From positions 1 through 64,000 of the forward strand of contig WTGI01000076.1 of assembly GCA_011523635.1 (NCBI GenBank): 64,000 nucleotides of DNA, in the 5' to 3' direction. The notes beneath the pieces are model-generated. The model saw only the letters and a list, made by a program, of their open reading frames with translations. It was not told the origin of the DNA and searched no databases. The translations under genes and the position numbers were made by a program. Positions within the stretch are counted from its first letter, which is position 1; the number at the start of each line of letters is the position of its first letter. The DNA comes from Acidimicrobiia bacterium. GTDB lineage: Bacteria; Actinomycetota; Acidimicrobiia; Spongiisociales; Spongiisociaceae. Shown one piece after another: positions 25,821 through 34,228 of this stretch.

Positions 25821-26321
25821 ATGGTGTTGGGTAGGCGCTTCCTTCAGGTCATCGTTGTCATGGTTATAGCTCTCTGGATCGGTTCTGGCGGTCTTCAGAC
25901 CGTGGACGGGTTCGTGCCCGGGTTGGCCCCACCTGATGGTTTCCGGGTGCATCCCCCCGGCTTCAGCCCGGGTGCTATGTGGGCGATCGTGTCGGGGATC
26001 GTGGAGGTCGATCTGGATGCCGGCTGCGTCTGGCTGTCAAGTCCGAATGGGAAGCGATACCCGGTGGTATGGCCGGCCGGGACTACGGCGCGGTCGGATC
26101 CCTTCGAGATCAGGATCCGGAAGGGTCATCAAGTGGTGCGGCCCGGCGACTTTGTGGAGGGCGGAGGCGGATACCTTCAGGCCGACTCCGCACCACAACG
26201 CTATGGGCTGGAACCGTTCCCAAACGAGTGCCTCCAGGGGAGAGAGGCGGCGGTGTTCAATGCCGATTCGCCGATCGACGTCACTCCGGGAGTGGGGTTG
26301 GAACTCGTGGAACCGACCTGA
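25821..26321 (+). CDS. hypothetical protein with N-terminal membrane/signal segment
   Basis: A 166-residue protein. Residues about 5-22 (RRFLQVIVVMVIALWIGSGG) form a signal peptide or anchor. The remainder is a small beta-rich domain (IVSGIVEVDLDAGCVWL...KGHQVVRPGDFVEGGGGYL) and no family is recognised. The ATG at 25821 has GTGAGGG upstream. It stands between cobU and the MBL-rhodanese gene with 120 and 189 untranslated bases on either side, so it is probably its own unit. Confidence 0.55.
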   Translation: MVLGRRFLQVIVVMVIALWIGSGGLQTVDGFVPGLAPPDGFRVHPPGFSPGAMWAIVSGIVEVDLDAGCVWLSSPNGKRYPVVWPAGTTARSDPFEIRIRKGHQVVRPGDFVEGGGGYLQADSAPQRYGLEPFPNECLQGREAAVFNADSPIDVTPGVGLELVEPT

Positions 26322-26510
26322 ACGATGGCACTTGGTCGGTTCGATGACCGGACGACTGCCTTCCAGCCTGCCGGACAGGAGTCCCTGGTACCGAGGCAGG
26401 TTGCGGTGGCACTCCCGGGAGGTCGGGCCAAGCACGCCGGGAAGCCATACCGGTGGGTCTCGGATAGGGTGGGGCATACCGAGCGGTACGTCGCGCATCC
26501 GGGGAGGGAT

Positions 26511-27860
26511 ATGCAGATCACGACGTTTCGGACCGACGGATTGGGGGACAGTACCTACCTGCTGACCCATGACGGGGGCGGCGTGGTGGTCGATCCGCAG
26601 CGGGACGTGGGACGGTTCGAGCAAGCCGTCCTTGATGCGGGCATCCGTCTCACCCATGTCCTCGAGACCCACATCCACAACGACTACGTGTCGGGCGGGC
26701 GCGAACTCGCCCGCCGTACCGGCGCCCGGCTCGTGCTGCCGGCGGCCGCGGGCGCTGCCTTCGACCACTTTCCTGCATTCCACAAGGAGGATCTCCCCGG
26801 CGGTCCGGTGGTGATCCGGCCGCTGCATACTCCCGGCCACACGCCCGAGCACGTGAGCTACGTGATCCTGGTCGAGGGGGAGGTCGTGGCGGTGTTCTCG
26901 GGAGGAAGCCTGCTGGTGGGCTCCGCAGGGCGGCCCGACCTGCTCGGCGACGACCGCGCAGAGCAACTCGCCCGGCTCCAGTACCTGTCGGTCCACCGGC
27001 TGGCGGAGCTTCCCGCCGAGACCGGCCTGTATCCCACCCACGGCGAGGGATCGTTCTGCACCGCGTCGGGCGCAGGGCGGACCGTCTCGACCATCGGGAT
27101 GGAGCGGCGGACCAATCCGGTGCTGGCGTACCCGGACGCCGATGCCTTCGTGGCCGGGCAGTTGGCCGGACTCCAACCCTTCCCCTCCTACTACGCCCAC
27201 ATGGGGCCGATCAACCTGATGGGACCCGAACCCCTGCCGAGTCCGGAACTCGACGTCTTGGACCCGTCGGACCTGCCGGACGATGCCAGGCTGGTCGACA
27301 TACGGCCCGGCGGCGCATACGCGGCCGGGCACATTCCGGGCTCGCTGGGGTTGGAGATGAGCGACCAGGTGGCGGTGTGGGCCGGTTGGCTCCTGCCCTT
27401 CGACAACCCGGTGGTCCTGGTGGCCCAGCCCGGCCAGGATGTGGAGGAAGTGGCCCGCCAGTTCGGGCGGATCGGGTTCGACAGCGTGCTGGGGGTGGTG
27501 TACGGAGTCTCCGGCTGGGTGGGCTCCGGCGGCGCTCTGGCGTCGTTCGAGACCAGGACCACGGACGAGTTGGCCGCGGCCATGGCAGCGCGCGACGACC
27601 TCCAGGTGCTGGACGTCCGTTCGCCGGGGGAGTGGGAGGAGTGCCACCTCGAGGGATCCCTCTACCGCTACCTGCCCCACCTCAAGGACGGCCTTCCCGA
27701 AGGCTTGGATCGGTCGAGAGAGGTATGGGTGACCTGCGGGAGCGGCTACCGGGCCCTCGCCGCCTGCGCCTTCCTGGAGGCAGCGGGCCTGCGGGTGGTC
27801 GTGGTGACTCCCGGAGGCGTGCCCGACGTGCTGGAACGGCTCTCCCGAAAGACCGCCTGA
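26511..27860 (+). CDS. MBL-fold/rhodanese protein, persulfide dioxygenase-like
   Basis: A 449-residue protein. A metallo-beta-lactamase domain (residues 1-245) carries ETHIHNDYVSGG, HTPGHTPEHVSY and PTHGEGSFC, the iron-binding pattern of the ETHE1/persulfide-dioxygenase-rhodanese group. Two rhodanese domains follow. The first (about 255-345) lacks the catalytic Cys. The second (about 355-449) has it in VTCGSGYRA. The usual product of such enzymes is sulfite from glutathione or low-molecular-weight persulfide. The ATG at 26511 has GGGGAGGG. Together with the SoeABC-like enzyme 5 kb away and Xsc, it suggests sulfite handling. Confidence 0.85.
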   Translation: MQITTFRTDGLGDSTYLLTHDGGGVVVDPQRDVGRFEQAVLDAGIRLTHVLETHIHNDYVSGGRELARRTGARLVLPAAAGAAFDHFPAFHKEDLPGGPVVIRPLHTPGHTPEHVSYVILVEGEVVAVFSGGSLLVGSAGRPDLLGDDRAEQLARLQYLSVHRLAELPAETGLYPTHGEGSFCTASGAGRTVSTIGMERRTNPVLAYPDADAFVAGQLAGLQPFPSYYAHMGPINLMGPEPLPSPELDVLDPSDLPDDARLVDIRPGGAYAAGHIPGSLGLEMSDQVAVWAGWLLPFDNPVVLVAQPGQDVEEVARQFGRIGFDSVLGVVYGVSGWVGSGGALASFETRTTDELAAAMAARDDLQVLDVRSPGEWEECHLEGSLYRYLPHLKDGLPEGLDRSREVWVTCGSGYRALAACAFLEAAGLRVVVVTPGGVPDVLERLSRKTA

Positions 27861-27890
27861 GGGACCTAAGTCGGGGAGGGCTCCGCGTAG

Positions 27891-28130
27891 GCCGGTGAGG
27901 AGGTTGCCGGGGCGAAGACCCGGACCCTCGCTACGCTGACGACGCCAACGCGTGGACCGCCCCGGCTACAGGAGGCCGGCCACGAGGTGGTGACCTTCCT
28001 TGCCACCGGAGAAGGCGGGCGGACGATGGAGAAGCTGATCGGGCCCATGGGGGTTAGCGCAATGCTCGACCTGACCCCCTTGGAGATAGCCGTCGATCGC
28101 GTAGCCCGGTTCCGGGCTGTGCGCGGGTGA
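27891..28130 (+). pseudogene. C-terminal fragment of Tm-1-like/UPF0261 protein
   Basis: An open frame without a start, following a TAG at 27888-27890, encodes a recognisable piece of the UPF0261 (Tm-1-like ATP-binding) family. It contains TTPT, EAGHEVVTFLATGEGGRTME, KLI, and AMLDLTPLEIAVD, matching the family's GVTTPC...HATGTGGRAME...VLDLTTTE core. The conserved Cys of the TTPC motif is changed and the sequence stops soon after. It is a degraded remnant filling the 328 bases between the MBL gene and the MFS gene. Confidence 0.65.
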
Positions 28131-28188
28131 GACTCCGTCATCGGGCGACCGGGTTGGCGTCGCCGGGCGCCGACCGGCGAACTCGTCG

Positions 28189-29805
28189 ATGATCCGGCGA
28201 CCCGGAGCTCGTGTCGGCGCAGGTGGGAGCGCATCGGGGCTGACGCCGAAGGTGCGAAGAACGTTTATCGCGTTGCTGCTGGCCATGGCCATCGCCTCGA
28301 TGGACTACACGATCGTGTCCACCGCCTTGCCGACCATCGTGGGCGAGATGGGCGCGCTCACGCTGCTTCCCTGGGTGCTGACCGCCAACGTGCTCGCGTC
28401 TACGGTCACGGTTCCGCTCTACGGCAAGCTGTCGGACATCTACGGTCGCCGGAGGCTGATGCAGGTCGCCATCCTCCTGTTCACCTTGGGTTCCTGTGCA
28501 GCAGGCCTCAGCCAGAGCATCGGTCAACTCATCGCTTGCCGGGCTGTCCAGGGAGCCGGATCGGCAGGCCTGATCTCCCTCAGCTACATGATCATCGGCG
28601 ACATGATCCCACCGCGGCAGCGAGGCCGGTACCAGGTGTACATAAGCGCCGTGTTCGCGGTCACCAGCGTCTGCGGACCCTTGCTGGGAGGATTGGCCGT
28701 CGATCACGTCTCGTGGCGTCTCGCGTTCTATCCCAGCGTTCTTCTGGCCATGATCACCTTGACCGTCATCCGCCGGAACCTGGTTGATCCGCCGGCGACC
28801 GGGGGGATCGTGGTGGACTGGTTCGGGGCGGCTCTTCTGGCGGTCGGGCTGGCAGCGGTCATGATGGTCGCGAGCTTGGGGGTTCAGGAGCAAGCGTGGG
28901 ACTCGCCGGTGATCATCGCGACGATGGCCATCGGGGTGCTGGCTCTGGTGTGGTTCGTGAGGCAGGAGGGAAGAGCCCCTTCTCCCATCCTGCCCCTCTT
29001 CCTCTTCCGGAACCGCGAGTTCTCGGCTGTCAACGCGACCAGCTTCATCGCCGGCTTCGGCCTCTTCCTGCCGCTGGCCTACTTCCCCGTCTTCCTGCAG
29101 ATCTCGCTGGCCATGTCAGCGACGAATTCCGGGCTCCTTCTGGTTCCGATGCTCACCGCCTCCCTGGTGGCCAGCCTCGTGTCGGGACGGATGGTGGCGC
29201 GATGGGGTCGCTACCGATCGGTGGTCGTAGCAGGATCGGTGCTCCTCGGGGTGGGACTGGCGCTGCTCAGCACCATGACCGTGTCGACCAGCCCGGTGGC
29301 CGCGGCCGCCTACCTCGTCGTCTTCGGCCTGAGCATGGGAATCCTGATCCCGGTGCTGATCCTGGTCATACAGAACTCGGTCCACCCGCGCGACCTGGGA
29401 GTGGCCACATCGTCGGTGCAGGTGTTCCGCCAACTCGGCGGGAGCACAGGGGTTGCCGTGTTCGGGGCGCTGTTCAACGCCCGTCTCGCAGGACTCCTCG
29501 CCGCCAGGCTGCCGCCGGATTCGCCCGCGTCGGACCTTGACGTCAGCGAACTGGTCGCGAGCCCGGCGGTCGTCGCCACGATGGAGACAGCCGTGCGCGA
29601 TGTCATCCGGGAGGCGGTGGCGCTCAGCTCCGCTCAGATGTTCCGGTTGGCGATTCCGGTGGCGGTCGCGGCGACCATCGCCGGTCTGATGCTGCGAGGG
29701 CTTCCCCTCCGAGACGTTCTCCCTCACGAGCAGCCGGATCCTGCCCGATCTTCGGAAGAGCCGTGGGCCGAGCCGACCCCGGTCTCCCCTGGGGAGCCCT
29801 CCTGA
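28189..29805 (+). CDS. MFS multidrug exporter (DHA2, 14-helix, EmrB/QacA type)
   Basis: A 538-residue drug:H+ antiporter. Motif A between helices 2 and 3 reads GKLSDIYGRRRLM, the first helix has the D1-type SMDYTIVSTALPTI, and motif C is recognisable around GPLLGGLAVDHVSWR. About 14 hydrophobic helices are visible, followed by an acidic, Pro-rich tail of about 30 residues. The ATG at 28189 has no good ribosome site, so the start is uncertain within the first 25 residues. There is no regulator alongside. Substrate is unknown. Confidence 0.88.
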   Translation: MIRRPGARVGAGGSASGLTPKVRRTFIALLLAMAIASMDYTIVSTALPTIVGEMGALTLLPWVLTANVLASTVTVPLYGKLSDIYGRRRLMQVAILLFTLGSCAAGLSQSIGQLIACRAVQGAGSAGLISLSYMIIGDMIPPRQRGRYQVYISAVFAVTSVCGPLLGGLAVDHVSWRLAFYPSVLLAMITLTVIRRNLVDPPATGGIVVDWFGAALLAVGLAAVMMVASLGVQEQAWDSPVIIATMAIGVLALVWFVRQEGRAPSPILPLFLFRNREFSAVNATSFIAGFGLFLPLAYFPVFLQISLAMSATNSGLLLVPMLTASLVASLVSGRMVARWGRYRSVVVAGSVLLGVGLALLSTMTVSTSPVAAAAYLVVFGLSMGILIPVLILVIQNSVHPRDLGVATSSVQVFRQLGGSTGVAVFGALFNARLAGLLAARLPPDSPASDLDVSELVASPAVVATMETAVRDVIREAVALSSAQMFRLAIPVAVAATIAGLMLRGLPLRDVLPHEQPDPARSSEEPWAEPTPVSPGEPS

Positions 29806-29936
29806 TCGGCGGACATCAAGTGATGGCCCCAGAACCCGGAAGGGGGCGCCGACAGCGCTAACCGGCCCTATCCCGGTCATCCGGACGGGTGGAATCGTCG
29901 CCGTGCGAGAAGGTCTGGACGGTCGGGAGCCGACCC

Positions 29937-30746
29937 TTACGGGTTGAGCAGGGCGCCGAGCCGCCGTCCGGCCACCACGAGTCCGACCGATCCGAGCGCG
30001 ATCAGGTAGGCCACGTGTCCCAAGATCCCCAGGTCGAAGGAGCTGAGGGTGAAGGCCCGGATGAGCTCGACCCCGTGATACAGCGGCGAGAGCTGGGTGA
30101 GCGCGCGGAGGGCGGGCGGGTAGACGTCGAGCGGGTAGAAGGTGGCGCTGAACAGGAACATGGGCAGCAGGAACAGCACGACCAGGTCGAAGTCCTGCCA
30201 GCTACGCATGAAGGTGGAGGCCGCCATGCCGACCGCTCCGAAGGCGAAGCCGATCAGGGTCGCCGCCGGTATGGCCAGGATCACCAGCGGTGTGGCCACC
30301 AGGCCCATCGCCGCCATGACCACCACGAATCCGGTCGAGTAGAGGACACCGCGGATCAACGACCAGGTTATCTCCCCGATGGCGATGTCCCACGGGCGGA
30401 GGGGGGTGGCGAGGATGGCGTCGTAGATCTTGCCGTACCGGAGCTTGATGAAGATGTTGATGGTCGACTCCAACACCGCTCCGTTCATGGCCGAGGCCGC
30501 CAGCAAGGCCGGCGCCACGAAGGCCGCGTAGCTGAGGGTGGTACCCCCCGGACCGGCCACCTCTCCGACCAGGCGGCCCATCCCGATCCCGAGCGAGAGC
30601 AGGTAGAAGACAGGCTCGAAGAAGCCCGACACGAGGATCATCCAGGCCCGCCTGTAGACGAGCATGTTGCGCTCGATCAGGCGCTGGGCGCGCAGCCCGA
30701 CCAGCGGAGGCGGCAGGATCCGGAGCGCCAGGGTGCGGGTGGTCAT
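29937..30746 (-). CDS. ABC-2 type exporter permease (NodJ-like), second subunit
   Basis: A 269-residue six-helix ABC-2 membrane protein of the NodJ/DrrB type. Hallmarks are the N-terminal amphipathic segment (IERNMLVYRRAWMILVSGFFEPVFYL) and the C-terminal NPLYH-like LSPLYHGVELIRAFTL motif. Its ATG overlaps the stop of the preceding permease gene. It is the third and last gene of a leftward operon ATPase-permease-permease that exports an unknown lipophilic or carbohydrate-type compound. Confidence 0.88.
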   Translation of the reverse strand: MTTRTLALRILPPPLVGLRAQRLIERNMLVYRRAWMILVSGFFEPVFYLLSLGIGMGRLVGEVAGPGGTTLSYAAFVAPALLAASAMNGAVLESTINIFIKLRYGKIYDAILATPLRPWDIAIGEITWSLIRGVLYSTGFVVVMAAMGLVATPLVILAIPAATLIGFAFGAVGMAASTFMRSWQDFDLVVLFLLPMFLFSATFYPLDVYPPALRALTQLSPLYHGVELIRAFTLSSFDLGILGHVAYLIALGSVGLVVAGRRLGALLNP

Positions 30747-31522
30747 ACGTTCAGCCGCCGGGAGAAGAGGCGGTAGGTCAGGGCCGCCCCCACGGCGAAT
30801 ATCAGGACGAGGTACCCGACGTGTTGCCAGGCCGGAAGGGCCGAGTCATAGCCGAGGGCTACCCGCCGGGCCAGCTCGACCGCGTGCCACAACGGCGTGA
30901 GCGTTGCCACGGACTGAAGCCAACCGGGTAGCTGGGTGATCGGGAAGAAGGTGCCCGAGAAGAGGTACATCGGCGTGATGCCGAAGCGGAAGACGGCGGT
31001 GAGGGCTTCGGTGTTCTCCCGGTTGGCGGTGAAGGCGGTCATCGGCGCGACAGTGGCCAGGCCGATGAGTATCCCGATGGGCGCCAGGGCCAGGGCGGCT
31101 ACCGGCGAGATCGCCCCCAGGGCGGCCGCTACCGCCCCGAAGATCACCGAGACCATCAGCACCCGGAGGCCGGTCCAGATGAAGTGACCCGCGACCAGGC
31201 CGCTGGTGCCGACCGGCGAGGCGACCACCGAGTGGTAGTTGCGGGTCCACTTCATCCCGGCGATGACCTGAAACGATCCTTCGGCCGCTCCGGACTGCAT
31301 GGCGCTGGCGACGAGGAGTCCGGGGGCGAGGAAGGCCACGTAGCTGAGGTCCTCGAAACCGGCGGCGCCCGTTCCACGGTCCACCAGCGATCCGAGGCCC
31401 AGGCCCATCGCCACCAGGAACAGGGCCGGGGTGACGAACGAGGAGAACGCCGACCCCTTCCAGACCCGCCGGTACGCGATGGCGTTCGCCTCGACCACTC
31501 GCAGCGCTCCCGGTACCTGCAT
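30743..31522 (-). CDS. ABC-2 type exporter permease, first subunit
   Basis: A 259-residue paralogue of the downstream permease, with the same six-helix layout (RVWKGSAFSSFVTPALFLVAMGLGLG; TPLWHAVELARRVALG). Two different permeases with one ATPase suggest a heterodimeric channel. The start lies 13 bases after the ATPase stop and the end overlaps the next gene by four bases, so the three are translationally coupled. Confidence 0.88.
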   Translation of the reverse strand: MQVPGALRVVEANAIAYRRVWKGSAFSSFVTPALFLVAMGLGLGSLVDRGTGAAGFEDLSYVAFLAPGLLVASAMQSGAAEGSFQVIAGMKWTRNYHSVVASPVGTSGLVAGHFIWTGLRVLMVSVIFGAVAAALGAISPVAALALAPIGILIGLATVAPMTAFTANRENTEALTAVFRFGITPMYLFSGTFFPITQLPGWLQSVATLTPLWHAVELARRVALGYDSALPAWQHVGYLVLIFAVGAALTYRLFSRRLNV

Positions 31523-31535
31523 CAGCCGGCCCTCG

Positions 31536-32459
31536 TCAGTCGACCAGGGTGCGCCCGGTCAGCTTGAGGAAGACGTCCTCGAGCGTGCTGCGGCGCACCA
31601 GCGCGCTCTCCGGCCGGAGACCGAGCCGGTGTACCTCCCCCAGAGCAGTGTCGGCATCGGAGGTGTAGAGGAGTGCCCGGTCGGCCAGCAACTCGACCCG
31701 ATCGGCCGTCCCCTGGAGCACGGGTCCAGCCGGCTCCAACTCTCCCACAGGGAAGCGCACCTCCAACACCTCGCGGGTTGCGTGGGTCTCGATCAGACCG
31801 CGGGGCGACCCCTCGGCGACGATGCGGCCCCGGTCCATGATCACCAGCCGATCGCACAGCTGCTCGGCCTCGTCCATGTAGTGGGTGGTGATGATCTGGG
31901 TAACCCCGTCCTGCTTGAGCCGGTAGAGGCGATCCCACAACACGTGGCGGGCCTGGGGGTCGAGTCCCGTGGTCGGCTCGTCGAGGAGCAGGAGGTCGGG
32001 ACGGTTGATCAGGCCCCTGGCGATCGTGAGGCGTCGCTTCATCCCGCCCGAGAGCGGATCCACCCGCGAGGTGCGGCGCTCTCCGAGCTGGGCGAAGTCG
32101 ATCAACTCCTCGATCCGAGCCCGGATCTCGCGGCGGGGGATGTCGTAGTACCGGCCGTAGATGTAGAGGTTCTCCTCCACGCTCAATTCCATGTCGAGCG
32201 AGTCGTCCTGGGGCACCACCCCCAGCCGGGACCGGATGTGCCGACCGTCGGTAGCCGGATCGAGACCGAACACGCGCAGCCGTCCGGACGTCACGGGCGA
32301 GACGGCGCCGATCATCCGCATGGTGGAGCTCTTGCCCGCACCGTTGGGACCGAGGAAGCCGAACACCTCCCCGGAGGCGACGGAGAAGCCGATCGCGTCC
32401 ACGGCGGTGAAGTCGCCGAACCGCTTGGTCAGATCGGCGGCTTCTACCAGGGGTCGCAT
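31536..32459 (-). CDS. ABC exporter ATP-binding protein (NodI/DrrA-like)
   Basis: A 307-residue ATPase. Walker A is GPNGAGKSS, the signature is LSGGMKRRLTIARGL, Walker B is LLLDEPTTGLD, followed by TTHYMDEAEQLCDRL. The C-terminal 80 residues are the DrrA/NodI extension (DUF4162-like). It leads the leftward exporter operon. The ATG at 32459 gives the standard start RPLVEAADLTKRFG; the upstream in-frame extension would overlap the divergent Fe-S gene and is not accepted. About 175 bases separate it from that divergent gene, where both promoters must lie. Confidence 0.92.
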   Translation of the reverse strand: MRPLVEAADLTKRFGDFTAVDAIGFSVASGEVFGFLGPNGAGKSSTMRMIGAVSPVTSGRLRVFGLDPATDGRHIRSRLGVVPQDDSLDMELSVEENLYIYGRYYDIPRREIRARIEELIDFAQLGERRTSRVDPLSGGMKRRLTIARGLINRPDLLLLDEPTTGLDPQARHVLWDRLYRLKQDGVTQIITTHYMDEAEQLCDRLVIMDRGRIVAEGSPRGLIETHATREVLEVRFPVGELEPAGPVLQGTADRVELLADRALLYTSDADTALGEVHRLGLRPESALVRRSTLEDVFLKLTGRTLVD

Positions 32460-32635
32460 GGTCGCAGAACGTTACACGCCTTATCCGACTACGTGTCGGT
32501 AAGCATGGGGCGAATCGCGGCCTCAGACGCGTATCGCCCGGGCTGTGTCCCGGCATAGAGCGTCCAGCACTACGAGGCGGATTACCCTTTGCACGGCCGG
32601 GGTTGCGCCCGCGGTCCAGGTTTAGAGGGAGTGCC

Positions 32636-34216
32636 TTGCAGTTCGGCTTCATCATCGACCAGACGGCGTGTATCGGCTGCCACGCCTGCACCGTGGCTTG
32701 CAAGACCGAGCACGATGTCCCGCTGGGAGTGAACCGCACCTGGGTCAAGTACATCGAGAAGGGGACCTGGCCCGACACCACCCGGTCCTTCTCGGTCATG
32801 CGGTGCAACCACTGCACCGACGCCCCCTGCGTGTCGATCTGTCCCACCAATGCCCTTTTCCGGCGGGACGACGGGATAGTCGACTTCGACACCAGCCTTT
32901 GTATCGGGTGCAAGAGCTGCATGCAGGCCTGTCCCTACGACGCCCTCTACATCGATCCCCATGACAACACCGCCCAGAAGTGCAACTACTGCGTGCATCG
33001 GGTGGAAGTCGGGCTCGAGCCGGCCTGCGTGGTGGTGTGTCCAGAGGGAGCGATCATCTCGGGTGACGTAAGCGACCCGACCACGCCCATCTCGCAGATG
33101 GTCCACGCCGAGCGGATGCTCCAGCGGTCCCCGGAGCAGGGCACCGCGCCGAATCTGTGGTACAAGGGCGTCGAGCCGGCGGCGATCGATCCTCTAGGGG
33201 CGGTCGACCCGGGCGACGGGGGTATCTGGAGCGATCCGGCGCCGTCATTCATGACCGTGGACCTGACGCCGACGGCGGGACGCAGCGGCAACGGCGGGCC
33301 GGGGGGCCGCCCGTCCTCGCGCCGCAGCATGGAGGACATCCCCCCTCGCGTCGTCTACAACGCCGACCACCCGATGCCGTGGGGGTGGCGGGTGTCGAGT
33401 TACTTCCTCACCAAGGGCATCTCGGCCGGCATCGTGATGGTCCTGGCGCTCTCGTTGCTGGCGGGCGCGGGCACGGACAGCGCGTTCGCCCGGTGGGGAG
33501 CCCCCCTGATCGCCGGCATCTTCCTGGCCCTGACCGGTGTCCTGCTGATCTGGGACCTCAAGCGACCAGACCGGTTCCACTACCTCCTGACCAAGGGCAA
33601 TCCGGGATCATGGCTGGTCAGGGGCGCCTGGATCCTGGCCGCCCAGGCGGCGATCCTCGGCCTCTGGTTCCTACTCGGGCTGGCCGGCGCCGGCTTCCTC
33701 CCCGTACTCATCTGGGCGGGGGCGGTAGTGGGCGTGGGCGTGGCCGGCTACACCGCCTTCCTGTTCGGCCAGGCCGAGGGCCGGGACCTGTGGCAGAGCC
33801 CGACCCTGCTGTGGCACATGCTGGCCGGGGCTTTCGCGGCGGGTGGCAGCGCCGGGCTGCTGGCCGCGCCGGTGTTCGACCTGGCGCCGGTGGTCCGGCG
33901 GGCGTCCGCCTGGGCCCTGGTGGGGGGCGCGGCGGCGCTGGCTGTCATCGCAGCGGTGGAACTCGTCTCCCGGCACCCCACCCGCAACCATGCCGCCGCC
34001 ATGCACCACCTGACCAGGGGAGTCCATGCGAGGGAGTGGTGGCTCGGGGGCCAGGTGGTCGGGGTGGTCATCCCCCTGGTGCTCGGAGCGGTCTTCCTGG
34101 CCGGTGCGGACGTCCCCCTCTGGGTGGCCGAACTGGGAGGCCTGGCGGCCCTGGTCGGCATCTGGTTCGCCGACGACGCGTTCGTCAGAGCAGGCCAGGC
34201 GGTGCCGCTGTCGTGA
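32636..34216 (+). CDS. fused 4Fe-4S ferredoxin-type electron-transfer subunit and NrfD/PsrC-type membrane subunit
   Basis: A 526-residue fusion. Residues 1-190 form a PsrB/DmsB-like module with four cysteine clusters: CIGCHACTVACK, CNHCTDAPCVSICP, CIGCKSCMQACP and CNYCVHRVEVGLEPACVVVCP (with intervening residues). After a Pro/Gly linker, residues about 245-526 contain around eight hydrophobic helices like NrfD/PsrC/SoeC quinone-binding anchors. The TTG at 32636 follows AGAGGGA and gives the classic N-terminus QFGFIIDQTACIGC. No export signal is present, so the Fe-S part faces the cytoplasm. It is followed after 12 bases by the molybdopterin subunit, making a two-gene, three-module complex. 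Confidence 0.88.
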   Translation: MQFGFIIDQTACIGCHACTVACKTEHDVPLGVNRTWVKYIEKGTWPDTTRSFSVMRCNHCTDAPCVSICPTNALFRRDDGIVDFDTSLCIGCKSCMQACPYDALYIDPHDNTAQKCNYCVHRVEVGLEPACVVVCPEGAIISGDVSDPTTPISQMVHAERMLQRSPEQGTAPNLWYKGVEPAAIDPLGAVDPGDGGIWSDPAPSFMTVDLTPTAGRSGNGGPGGRPSSRRSMEDIPPRVVYNADHPMPWGWRVSSYFLTKGISAGIVMVLALSLLAGAGTDSAFARWGAPLIAGIFLALTGVLLIWDLKRPDRFHYLLTKGNPGSWLVRGAWILAAQAAILGLWFLLGLAGAGFLPVLIWAGAVVGVGVAGYTAFLFGQAEGRDLWQSPTLLWHMLAGAFAAGGSAGLLAAPVFDLAPVVRRASAWALVGGAAALAVIAAVELVSRHPTRNHAAAMHHLTRGVHAREWWLGGQVVGVVIPLVLGAVFLAGADVPLWVAELGGLAALVGIWFADDAFVRAGQAVPLS

Positions 34217-34228
34217 ACGGACGCCGAG

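Noticed and set aside
26037-27680. Long minus-strand open frame (547 codons)
   Set aside because: It is the antisense shadow of the MBL-rhodanese gene, with no domain and low-complexity His/Arg/Pro composition typical of GC-rich shadows.
29889-30776. Plus-strand open frame of 295 codons
   Set aside because: It is a shadow of the ABC-2 permease gene, with charged low-complexity sequence and no family.
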